A stretch of 13,100 bases of DNA from AG-12 sp027319585 (GCA_027319585.1 DAHVMY010000044.1:1-13100); one strand, 5' to 3'; counted from the first letter of the stretch, positions 7,260-13,100 are shown. Notes: generated from the sequence alone by a model not told the origin. Program-made: numbers and translations.

Positions 7260-9065
7260 ATGGCGGGCGATTTGGAGCGACTTCTGAGCGTCAACTCCTG
7301 GCGCGCCTTGGACGTCGATGACCAGGGCCGGATCCTCGCGGCCACCGACGAGTCCGGGTCCTTCCAACTCGTCGAGATCACCTCCGAAGGGGAGCGGCGT
7401 CCACTCACAGCTTTGCCGGGAGCCTGCTCGGGACGCTACCTGGTCGGGCGCCGAGCCGTGATCGTCGAGCACGACCAAGGTGGGGATGAGAGACACCAGC
7501 TGTCCATCCTGGAGCTCGATCCGCCGCCAGCGGGGCCGGTCGGGCTCGCCGACCTCAAGCCACTGGTCCACGATCCCCGGTTCTTTCACAACCTTCTCCA
7601 GGTTGGGCGTGAGTGGGTGGCCTATTCCAGCAACCGCCGAAACTCCGTCGACTTCGACCTTTTGGTGCTGGATCCGGCAACCGGTTCCCAGCGGGTGCTG
7701 TACGACCAGGGCGGTGCGCTGGAGGAGGTGGCGGTGGCCCCCGCGGCGGACCTGGCTGTCATGGCCAGGTCGGGGCCGCGCCCGATGTCACAGCAGCTGG
7801 TCATGATCGGGGTCACCGAGCCGACCCTCGTCGAGCTCACCAGCGGCACGGAGGCAGCCCAGCACCTGCGGGTCGCCCTCTACCCTGACCGAGAGGCCGC
7901 GCTCGTCACCACTGACCGAGAGCGAGACCGCACCGTGCTCGCCAGGCTCGACCTGCGATCTGGGACCTGGACCGAGCTGGTGGCGGACCCCGAGTGGGAT
8001 GTCACCGGCTGGCTCTCCCCCGACGGCGCCTCGATCCTGGTCCTGACCAACCGTGACGGGGAGGCCCACCTGACGATCCACGACGGGGCCAGCGGCGCCC
8101 GGCTCCGAGAGATCGCACTGCCGGGCACGGGGTGGGTCGGAGCACCCGCCACCGCCGAGCCGGTCTGGTCTCCCAACTCCAGGTTCGTAGCGGTCTCCTT
8201 CACGAGCCCGCGGATCCCCGGCGACATCCTGCTGGTCCAAGCGGACTCGGGCGAGGCGGTCCGGCTGGCAGAGAGCTCCTCGCAGTTGGGGGACATGGCC
8301 CTGGTCGAGCCGACCACCCATCGGGTGCCAGCCCCAGATGGCGAGCGGATCCCTTGCTTCCTGTACCGACCCAGTGGGCAGGCCACCGGGGCCGCGGTGG
8401 TGCACATTCACGGCGGCCCGGAGTCCCAGGCGGTCAGGGGGTTCAACCCGGTCGTCCAGGGGCTGGTCGCCGCCGGCCACACGGTCTTGGTCCCCAACGT
8501 GAGAGGCTCCACGGGGTACGGCAGGAGGTGGTACTCGGCGGATGACGTCGGGCTGCGTCTGAATTCGGTCTCAGACCTGGCGGCCCTGCATCGCTGGCTG
8601 CCGGAACTGGGAGTCGACCCCGGCCGGGCTGCGCTGTGGGGAGGCTCATACGGAGGGTACATGGTGCTGGCTGGCCTCGCCTTCCAGCCCGAGCTCTGGG
8701 CGGCTGGAGTCGACATCGTGGGGATCTCGTCCCTGGTGACCTTCCTAGAGAACACCTCGCCGTATCGCCGCGCCCAGCGGGAGCGCGAGTATGGATCTCT
8801 GGAGCGAGACCGGGAGTTGCTGGCGTCCCTGTCGCCGCTCAGCCGGATCGACGAGATCCGAGCCCCGCTCTTCGTGATCCATGGGGCAAACGACCCCCGG
8901 GTGCCGCTGGCGGAGGCGGAGCAGTTGGTCGCCGGCCTGCAGGCCCGTGGCGTCCCCTGCGAACTCTTGGTCTTTCCCGACGAGGGACACGGGCTGGCGA
9001 AGAGGAGCAACCGGCTAAACGCCTATCCGCTCGCCCTGGAGTTCCTGGCAACCCACCTGAGCTAG
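7260..9065 (+). CDS. S9-family serine peptidase (prolyl oligopeptidase / acylaminoacyl-peptidase type)
   Basis: 601 residues from ATG 7260. A TTG at 7206 would add 18 residues but has no ribosome site, while GATGAGG sits very close before 7260, so the start is unsure. The N-terminal ~370 residues are a beta-propeller with repeated strands such as GRILAATDESGSFQLVEI, DLLVLDPATGSQRVL and VWSPNSRFVAVSF. The C-terminal alpha/beta-hydrolase has oxyanion strand VVHIHGGPESQ, nucleophile elbow GGSYGGY (Ser463), acid Asp545 in IHGANDPRVP and His577 in FPDEGHG. The triad is complete. No signal peptide is visible, so it is probably cytoplasmic, cleaving short peptides or removing blocked N-terminal residues. 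It is a single gene about 100 bases behind the MFS gene, with no clear functional link. Confidence 0.92.
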   Translation: MAGDLERLLSVNSWRALDVDDQGRILAATDESGSFQLVEITSEGERRPLTALPGACSGRYLVGRRAVIVEHDQGGDERHQLSILELDPPPAGPVGLADLKPLVHDPRFFHNLLQVGREWVAYSSNRRNSVDFDLLVLDPATGSQRVLYDQGGALEEVAVAPAADLAVMARSGPRPMSQQLVMIGVTEPTLVELTSGTEAAQHLRVALYPDREAALVTTDRERDRTVLARLDLRSGTWTELVADPEWDVTGWLSPDGASILVLTNRDGEAHLTIHDGASGARLREIALPGTGWVGAPATAEPVWSPNSRFVAVSFTSPRIPGDILLVQADSGEAVRLAESSSQLGDMALVEPTTHRVPAPDGERIPCFLYRPSGQATGAAVVHIHGGPESQAVRGFNPVVQGLVAAGHTVLVPNVRGSTGYGRRWYSADDVGLRLNSVSDLAALHRWLPELGVDPGRAALWGGSYGGYMVLAGLAFQPELWAAGVDIVGISSLVTFLENTSPYRRAQREREYGSLERDRELLASLSPLSRIDEIRAPLFVIHGANDPRVPLAEAEQLVAGLQARGVPCELLVFPDEGHGLAKRSNRLNAYPLALEFLATHLS

Positions 9066-9102
9066 GGGTGGCTGCGTGTCAGCGGCGATGACCCTGACCG
9101 GC

Positions 9103-9132
9103 AGCGGCCCCTGGAAGTGACCACCGGCCGCT
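9103..9132 (+). terminator. Inverted repeat downstream of the S9 peptidase
   Basis: AGCGGCC (9103-9109) and GGCCGCT (9126-9132) are perfect inverse complements with a 16-base loop, 38 bases after the stop codon. No T-tract follows. It may be a weak terminator. Confidence 0.25.
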
Positions 9133-9233
9133 ACGGCGGCTGACCGAATGCTTGGGTCCCTCGGCCGCGACCGGGCCGACGCGTGCGTTGGGGTTCTGGT
9201 CCCTGGCACCGCGGCCCGCGCTCGCGCAAGCTG

Positions 9234-9251
9234 AATCAATGTATAGTGATT
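9234..9251. promoter_or_regulatory. ArsR/SmtB-type operator overlapping the merA promoter -10
   Basis: AATCAA-TGTATA-GTGATT is a near-perfect inverted repeat (one mismatch) with 6-base spacing, matching the AATCAA-N6-TTGATT type of site used by many ArsR/SmtB metal sensors. Its centre and right arm contain TATAGT (9242-9247), a good -10 hexamer, so a bound repressor would block RNA polymerase. No convincing -35 is seen. This AT-rich patch stands out from its GC-rich surroundings, 36 bases before the merA start. The likely ligand protein is the ArsR-family product encoded just after merA. Confidence 0.6.
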
Positions 9252-9271
9252 TACGAATGTCAGAATTGGTT

Positions 9272-9277
9272 GGAGGA
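9272..9277 (+). promoter_or_regulatory. Shine-Dalgarno site deciding the merA start
   Basis: GGAGGA lies 9 nt before ATG 9287. It excludes the longer in-frame readings from 9152 and 9257, which also run back through the operator. Confidence 0.7.
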
Positions 9278-9286
9278 TCCACCCTG

Positions 9287-10678
9287 ATGAGGTATGACCT
9301 GGCGATAGTGGGGTCCGGAGGCGCCGGCTTCGCTGCTGCGATTGCGGCCCGCAGCCGGGGACTCCAGGTGATCATGATTGAGGCTGGCACCGTCGGGGGG
9401 ACCTGCGTCAACGTCGGCTGCATCCCCTCCAAGGCCCTGCTCGCGGCGGCCGACGCGCGCCACGTTGCGATGGACCAACGCTTCCCGGGGATTATGACCC
9501 AGGCGGGGCCGGTCGACATGGCGGCCCTGGTCGCCGGCAAGCGGGAGATCGTGGACTCGATGCGCCAGGAGAAGTACCTGGATCTGGCCCAGAGTTATGG
9601 ATGGGAGATCAGGCGGGGACAAGCGCGGTTCGTCCCCGGACTGGCGCTGGAGGTCGGGGCGGGTCGGATCGAGGCCGAGCACTACCTGGTCGCCACGGGC
9701 AGCTCCCCCTGGAACCCACCGGTCGCGGGGCTGGACGGGGGTCCGTACCTCACCTCCACCACCGCCTTCGAGCTGGACCGGGTTCCCGAGTCCATGGTGG
9801 TGGTCGGCGGTAACTACGTGGGCTTGGAGCTGGGCCAACTGTTCGCCCGCTTGGGCAGCCGGGTGACGCTGGTCGAGGCGCTGCCCCGGTTAGCGCCGGC
9901 CGAGGAGCCGGAGATCTCCACCGCGCTGGCGGCAGTGCTGGCGGACGAGGGGGTCGAGGTGATCACGGCAGCGCCGCTCTTGGGAGTCAGCTGGGACGGC
10001 GACCGTCCCCGGGTGCGGCTGGGAGGGGACGCTCCTCGGGAGGTCCAGGCCGATCACCTTCTGATGGCGACGGGGCGCCGACCCAACACCGCCGGTCTGC
10101 AATTGGACCGGGTCGGAGTGGAGGTGGGGGCTCGCGGCGAGGTCGTGGTCGACACCAGGCTTCACACCACCTCCCCCCGGGTCTGGGCCGCCGGTGACGT
10201 CACCGGCGCGCCCCAGTTCGTGTACGTCGCGGGCGCCCACGGCACCACCGTCGTGGAGAACGCCTTCTTCGGCGGTGACCGGGAGATCGACTACCGCCAT
10301 CTTCCCCGAGTGACGTTCACCACCCCCGCGATCGCAGCCGTGGGCATGACCGACCAGGAAGCCGCGGCCTCCGGAATCCGCTGCACCTGCTCGGTGCTGC
10401 CGCTGGCCTACGTCCCCCGCGCGATCGTCAGTCGGGACACCAGAGGGCTGGTCAAGGTCGTCGCCGACGCGGATTCCCGCCGCGTACTGGGGGTCCACAT
10501 CCTGGCCGACGGTGCGGGCGACATGGTGCTCGCCGCCACCTACGCGTTGGAGGCGGGGTTGACCATCGACCAGCTGGCGGGGACCTGGTGCCCCTACCTC
10601 ACAATGGCGGAGGGGATCAAACTGGCGGCCCAGGGCTTCGACCGCGATGTCAGTAAGCTGTCATGCTGCGCCGCATGA
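9287..10678 (+). CDS. merA: Mercuric reductase (MerA), core form without N-terminal HMA domain
   Basis: 463 residues, a pyridine nucleotide-disulfide oxidoreductase that reduces Hg(II) to volatile Hg(0) with NADPH in the cytoplasm. The protein opens directly with the FAD-binding YDLAIVGSGGAGFAAAIAA. The redox pair is GTCVNVGCIPSK (C40/C45). The NAD(P)H-binding segment is VVVGGNYVGLELGQ, and the second FAD motif is VWAAGDVTG. The end is diagnostic: CPYLTMAEGIKLAAQGFDRDVSKLSCCAA, with the Hg-binding vicinal pair C460-C461. Dihydrolipoamide dehydrogenases lack this tail. The GMTCxxC metal-binding domain (NmerA) is absent, as in short MerAs. An ArsR-type operator precedes it and its stop overlaps the regulator gene. 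No merT, merP or merB is visible nearby. Confidence 0.95.
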   Translation: MRYDLAIVGSGGAGFAAAIAARSRGLQVIMIEAGTVGGTCVNVGCIPSKALLAAADARHVAMDQRFPGIMTQAGPVDMAALVAGKREIVDSMRQEKYLDLAQSYGWEIRRGQARFVPGLALEVGAGRIEAEHYLVATGSSPWNPPVAGLDGGPYLTSTTAFELDRVPESMVVVGGNYVGLELGQLFARLGSRVTLVEALPRLAPAEEPEISTALAAVLADEGVEVITAAPLLGVSWDGDRPRVRLGGDAPREVQADHLLMATGRRPNTAGLQLDRVGVEVGARGEVVVDTRLHTTSPRVWAAGDVTGAPQFVYVAGAHGTTVVENAFFGGDREIDYRHLPRVTFTTPAIAAVGMTDQEAAASGIRCTCSVLPLAYVPRAIVSRDTRGLVKVVADADSRRVLGVHILADGAGDMVLAATYALEAGLTIDQLAGTWCPYLTMAEGIKLAAQGFDRDVSKLSCCAA

Positions 10679-10684
10679 CAGCTT
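10655..10684. repeat. Perfect 12-bp inverted repeat across the merA stop / arsR start junction
   Basis: AAGCTGTCATGC (10655-10666) and GCATGACAGCTT (10673-10684) are exact inverse complements around the 6-base centre TGCGCC. In RNA this is a 12-bp hairpin that encodes the MerA LSCCAA end and buries both possible ATG starts of the regulator (10663 and 10675). In DNA it is a good dimer-binding palindrome. Either translational coupling/attenuation or a second operator would fit. Confidence 0.8.
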
Positions 10685-11052
10685 CGTACGCTCCCTCCCA
10701 ACCCCTCAGCGCCGAGACCGGCGATAGAGCCGCGGATGAGTTGCTGGCCCGTTTCTACCGAGCCATGGGCGATCCCACCCGCCTGCACCTGCTCGAGTTC
10801 TGCGCCACCGAGGAGCGGACCGGAACTGAGTGCGTGGCTCAGACCACGATCTCCCAGGGCCGGGTCTCCGCCCACCTGGCCTGCCTGGTATCCTGCGGGC
10901 TGTTGGCGATGCGGCGCAGCGGCCGGTTCGCCCACTACCGCGTCGTCGACCCCCGGGTCATGGAGCTCATCGCGCTCGGTCGAGGGCTGGTCGGTGACCA
11001 CGCGGCGTCCATAGCCGCATGTGCCACGGTCGACCGAGGAGCGGAACGGTGA
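10675..11052 (+). CDS. ArsR/SmtB-family metal-sensing repressor, CmtR-like cysteine pattern
   Basis: 125 residues from ATG 10675, which overlaps the merA stop as ATGA; an in-frame ATG at 10663 would add four residues. The fold is the ArsR winged helix: ELLARFYRAMGDPTRLHLLEF at the N-terminus, recognition helix SQGRVSAHLACLVSCGLL, and wing AMRRSGRFAHYRVVD. The recognition helix carries C70-x3-C74, and there is a further Cys in the C-terminal helix (C116). This is the arrangement of the Cd/Pb sensor CmtR (two Cys in the DNA-binding helix plus one C-terminal Cys) and fits thiol binding of Hg(II). Additional C43 and C53 are present. It is co-transcribed with merA and probably represses the operon at 9234-9251, in place of a MerR-family activator. 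Confidence 0.88.
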   Translation: MTASYAPSQPLSAETGDRAADELLARFYRAMGDPTRLHLLEFCATEERTGTECVAQTTISQGRVSAHLACLVSCGLLAMRRSGRFAHYRVVDPRVMELIALGRGLVGDHAASIAACATVDRGAER

Positions 11053-11145
11053 ACCTCCAGTCCTAACCATGGATCCCGCACCGGAAGCCCTTCGCGCGCT
11101 CGCTCAGCTGACGGGAAGGCGCTTACTTCTGTTGGCCACCAGTGC

Positions 11146-11308
11146 TTACTTTGACCCGGCCACCGGCAACCGCTCCAGCTCCTCGGTGCGGAATCTCCGT
11201 TCCCGGCCCGGGCAGACCACCGGCACCCGGCCTTCGTCTGCCCAACCGCAACGTCACCGGGTGCACTCCCAGCACCTCCGCCGCCGCCTTGAGTCGCAGT
11301 AATGCCAT
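11146..11308 (-). pseudogene. Frameshifted small excisionase/MerR-type HTH protein
   Basis: Reading minus from ATG 11308 gives MALLRLKAAAEVLGVHPVTLR, the typical start of small HTH_17/excisionase-like DNA-binding proteins. After codon 21 this frame degenerates. The +1 frame then continues the same domain (WADEGRVPVVCPGRERRF, then RTEELERLPVAGSK) to a TAA at 11146-11148. Relatives usually read VTLRRWADEGR, so CGG-CGT-TGG has most simply become CGG-T-TGG: a 2-base deletion near 11245 removed most of an Arg codon. Intact, it would be about 54 residues. It lies antisense to nothing essential, between the mer unit and a lipoprotein gene. Such proteins are often directionality factors or partners of mobile elements. 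Confidence 0.6.
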
Positions 11309-11368
11309 GCCACCACGTCTTACACATCACTCATGTTCGCTTAGCAAGACACACCACTGCTACAGACC

Positions 11369-11392
11369 CTGTGGCCGCTCCTTACGCCACAG
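11369..11392 (-). terminator. Stem-loop after the lipoprotein gene
   Basis: CTGTGGC (11369-11375) and GCCACAG (11386-11392) pair perfectly over a 10-base loop, about 43 bases beyond the stop of the minus-strand lipoprotein gene. There is no T-tract. Confidence 0.3.
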
Positions 11393-11434
11393 ACAACAGC
11401 GAAGGGTCAAGTTTGGTTGCGGCCACACGCTGCG

Positions 11435-11935
11435 TTAGGGCGACGGCGGCGGTGGCTCCGGTAGCAGCTCGATTCTGATCGCGCCAATCTTGCGCCCGCC
11501 GTGCGTCGCTGTGATCGTGGCCAAGCCCGGACGGACTTGCTTCACGACCACCACCGCGAAGTGTCCATCTCTAGCCCGAACCGACTTTACAACGCGCAGA
11601 AGTCCGGCCGGCCGCATTTGCACCTCACTACCAAGTAAGCAACCTCTGGCGACTTGCACATACACAACATTGCCCACGGTGGGGTATCGGACAGTCCCGC
11701 GAGCGTCTCGGCCCCAGATGGTGTAGACCTCAATGCCAGCCTCCGACCGACTAAGGACGTGGCCGCAGACGACGGTTGGCGGAGCACCAGAAGTCGCCCC
11801 ACACCCAGCAAGGCCCATCACAAATACACCACACGTCAGCAATCCCACGAGGGTGCTCCGGAGCCCCGAGATGACGGCTCGCCCCAGCCACGGGTGGTCC
11901 CGATTGCGGAGGATACGGCAGTCCGGGAACTTCAT
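11435..11935 (-). CDS. Small predicted lipoprotein, unknown function
   Basis: 166 residues from ATG 11935. A basic N-region (CRILRNRDHPWLGRAVISGLRS) is followed by the hydrophobic core TLVGLLTCGVFVMG and the lipobox LAGC, with Cys45 as the lipidation site. The mature ~120-residue protein has a possible disulfide pair (C57, C99). It is beta-rich, with IEVYTIWGRDARGTVRY, NVVYVQVARGC and GHFAVVVVKQ, then a PGLATITATHGGRKIGAIRIEL stretch resembling an Ig-like strand pattern, and ends in a PEPPPPSP tail. I do not recognise the family. The frame is open upstream to 12379, but that part is low-complexity and Arg/Pro-rich and would bury the signal peptide, so I start at 11935. AGAGG upstream is only 2 nt from the ATG, so the start is moderately supported. 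Third codon positions are less GC-rich than in the genes to the left. Confidence 0.6.
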   Translation of the reverse strand: MKFPDCRILRNRDHPWLGRAVISGLRSTLVGLLTCGVFVMGLAGCGATSGAPPTVVCGHVLSRSEAGIEVYTIWGRDARGTVRYPTVGNVVYVQVARGCLLGSEVQMRPAGLLRVVKSVRARDGHFAVVVVKQVRPGLATITATHGGRKIGAIRIELLPEPPPPSP

Positions 11936-12172
11936 TACCTCTGCAGTTAAGCGCCGGCAGGCGCATCCGTCAAATGAATGTCCGCCGCGTGGGCAAGGTT
12001 GGACAGGAGACCGGAAAGGGTGGTCGTGTTTGCCGAGTCTCTCGATCGCACTCACCTGAGACCCCAGTACCCGCGTCGGCCTGGGACCTCTTCGAAGCGG
12101 CGGTCCCGAGCCAGCGTCGTGAACAGAGTCGAGGAAGCCGCATCCGCCCGCTCGGCGCAACCTTGCAACCCT

Positions 12173-12205
12173 CTTTGCAACAACCCTGGTGGGGTTGTTG
12201 TAAGG
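12173..12205. repeat. Strong orphan stem-loop
   Basis: CAACAACCC (12178-12186) and GGGTTGTTG (12192-12200) pair perfectly over a TGGTG loop. With two G-U pairs in RNA the stem extends to about 14 bp (12173-12186 with 12192-12205). Flanking GCAACC copies (12158 and 12165 regions) and an AACCTT/AAGGTT pair (12159-12164, 12202-12207) allow an alternative fold. No gene directly adjoins it and no T-tract follows, so a terminator is doubtful. Confidence 0.55.
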
Positions 12206-12327
12206 TTCTGATCCCTGGCCTCGCTGACTTCGGAGGAAGCGCCGTTCTGGGCCAGTCCGGGGCGGCTCGTACACGCCGCTACCGGTTTTCTGTACCCAGC
12301 TCGGAGCTGATCTCAACGCGAGATCAC

Positions 12328-12522
12328 GTGGACGGTGAGCTGGAAAATTTAGACTGGAGTCCGGGCAGGCGGTACGCACAGGAGCACCGCGGCGGCGGCG
12401 ACGGCCTCTTCGTCATCCCGCTCGACCTCATCACCGACGTCGCCTTGTACGTAGCCTTTGTCCTCTCCATGGGTACCCTCTCCCTCCTCCTCGTCCTCGC
12501 CCACCCTTCACTGCGCCCGTAG
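12328..12522 (+). CDS. Possible small membrane peptide or gene remnant (very tentative)
   Basis: A GTG at 12328 opens a 64-residue frame to TAG 12520-12522. Its last 44 codons have strongly C/G-ending third positions, unlike the sequence before 12391. The end contains one hydrophobic helix, VALYVAFVLSMGTLSLLLVLAH. There is no good ribosome site and no recognised family. It could be the 3' remnant of a larger disrupted gene or chance. Confidence 0.2.
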   Translation: MDGELENLDWSPGRRYAQEHRGGGDGLFVIPLDLITDVALYVAFVLSMGTLSLLLVLAHPSLRP

Positions 12523-12627
12523 CGGCCTACTCGGCGACTCCGGAAGTCAACGGCAAGTCGGACGAGTCACCCTACGGCTGCGACTGCTAGGGCCCCTTGT
12601 GGCCGGGAGCGCCTTGGAGAGTCCGCC

Positions 12628-12719
12628 AGGACAATTTCCATCTGGCGATCGGGACAGTCTCCGCTTAACTAGGCGGATAGTCTCCGCCTAATGACTGGGA
12701 CAATCGCCGCATTGCCGTA
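12628..12719. repeat. Four tandem 23-bp repeats (iteron-like or transposase-binding)
   Basis: Units begin at 12628, 12651, 12674 and 12697, exactly 23 bp apart. Each starts with GGACA(A/G)T(C/T)(T/G)CC(G/A)C or one change from it (GGATA in unit 3); the rest of the unit varies. Units 2 and 3 agree at 15 of their first 17 bases. The array ends about 80 bases beyond the stop of the DUF6788-like gene, where an insertion-sequence end would be expected. Regular spacing near two helical turns fits repeated protein binding on one DNA face. Confidence 0.7.
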
Positions 12720-12797
12720 GTATCTTAGATCTCATGCGACCTCCCATCTCGGCTTCCCAGCCCCTGACGCCCGCTTTCCGCACATCTGAGAGGGCTT

Positions 12798-13100
12798 TCA
12801 GGCCCCCCACCCCTGGTCATGTTCGGCGCGAAGGATCTCGGCGGCATCGAGTTCAGCGAGGAGCTCCTTGAGATGCCGACCACGGTCGACTTGAGACCGG
12901 TAGAGCTGGACCTGTTCGGGTGAGAGCCAACGGTTGACCCGTTTGCCCCGGAAGCTGTAACTCCACTGGACGTAGGGCCCGTGGAGCTGGGGCGGGTCAG
13001 CGTGGCAGGCACAGCCGGGCCGGCCGCAGCGTAGGGAGCGCACCACCAGGCTGCCGGGCAAGGTGCCTTCAGCGTCGGTCAGCAGGCGCACCAGCTGGCG
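12798..13100 (-). CDS. DUF6788-like small Cys-rich protein, often transposase-adjacent (5' end beyond window)
   Basis: About 100 residues are visible; the frame stays open through the right edge (RQL precedes the GTG at 13091), so the gene probably starts outside. Features are LPGSLVVRSLRCGRPGCACHADPP, with a CxxxxCxC cysteine cluster, then LHGPYVQWSYSFRGKRVNRWLSPEQ, and a helical ending GRHLKELLAELDAAEIL. The order LPGS-RCG(K/R)PxCxC-HGPY-(K)xxxRxLSxEQ is that of the small DUF6788 family, which from recall commonly lies next to IS transposase genes. The cysteines could bind zinc. Function is unknown; a helper or accessory role in transposition is an inference. The 23-bp repeats lie on its 3' side, so the element may extend past base 13100. 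Confidence 0.65.
   Translation of the reverse strand, partial: RQLVRLLTDAEGTLPGSLVVRSLRCGRPGCACHADPPQLHGPYVQWSYSFRGKRVNRWLSPEQVQLYRSQVDRGRHLKELLAELDAAEILRAEHDQGWGA

Larger units (their letters stand above)
11936..12797. other. 862-base gene-poor region
   Basis: No gene of recognised family. Open frames cross it on both strands but lack consistent codon bias over their length. Seen here: a strong stem-loop at 12173-12205, a short stretch with coding-like third positions ending in a possible membrane helix (12391-12522), and four 23-bp tandem repeats at 12628-12719. Confidence 0.6.

Noticed and set aside
7788..8480. Minus-strand open frame of 230 codons inside the S9 peptidase
   Set aside because: Shadow of a peptidase gene with a full catalytic triad.
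9152..9286. N-terminal extension of merA
   Set aside because: It would run through the operator and -10 element, shows no NmerA motif, and ATG 9287 has a strong GGAGGA site.
11021..11302. Plus-strand 93-codon frame after the ArsR gene
   Set aside because: Overlaps the HTH pseudogene in antisense; Ser/Arg-rich with no domain signal.
12204..12214. tRNA T-arm-like GGTTCTGATCC
   Set aside because: Invariant T-loop positions do not match, and no acceptor or anticodon arm can be built around it.
11974..12327. Upstream part of the plus-strand frame ending at 12522
   Set aside because: Codon third positions are unbiased and it crosses the strong stem-loop; only the last part has any coding look.
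11936..12379. N-terminal extension of the lipoprotein frame (148 residues)
   Set aside because: Low-complexity Arg/Pro-rich translation that would place the lipoprotein signal in the middle of the protein.

Overview
The window is high-GC bacterial DNA with dense, mostly plus-strand genes, GTG/TTG starts, purine-rich Shine-Dalgarno sites and stem-loops without T-tracts. This suits an actinomycete or another high-GC Terrabacteria lineage (Chloroflexota or Dormibacterota). Nothing here fixes the phylum. There are no rRNA, tRNA or CRISPR features.

Layout. (1) 1-3104: the 3' end of one ABC exporter half-transporter, a second complete half-transporter (322-2142), and a phosphotransferase-fold protein (2187-3104) whose catalytic loop has Asn where the general base Asp is expected. 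(2) 3366-4502, minus: a stand-alone AAA ATPase of the archaeal-type family with a C-terminal winged helix. (3) 4503-7159: a regulatory intergenic region with TetR-type palindromes, then a TetR repressor overlapping a 14-helix DHA2/EmrB-type MFS drug exporter by one base. (4) about 7260-9065: an S9 (acylaminoacyl/prolyl oligopeptidase) serine peptidase. (5) 9231-11052: a compact mercury-resistance unit, with an ArsR-type operator and promoter, a MerA mercuric reductase lacking the NmerA domain, and an overlapping ArsR/CmtR-like regulator. A 30-bp perfect hairpin covers the merA/arsR junction. (6) 11053-13100: gene-poor and by eye less GC-rich. It holds a frameshifted excisionase-like HTH gene, a small lipoprotein, a strong orphan stem-loop, a possible orphan membrane-peptide frame, four 23-bp tandem repeats and the 3' part of a DUF6788-like gene of the kind often found beside transposases.

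How it fits together: the left 11 kb is a set of detoxification and export modules (heterodimeric ABC exporter plus kinase-like protein, TetR/MFS pump, mercuric reductase with metal sensor), each with its own local control. The right 2 kb looks like an accessory or mobile-element margin. The most notable signals are the merA/arsR junction hairpin, the 23-bp periodic repeats near the DUF6788-like gene, and the degenerate kinase-like active site.
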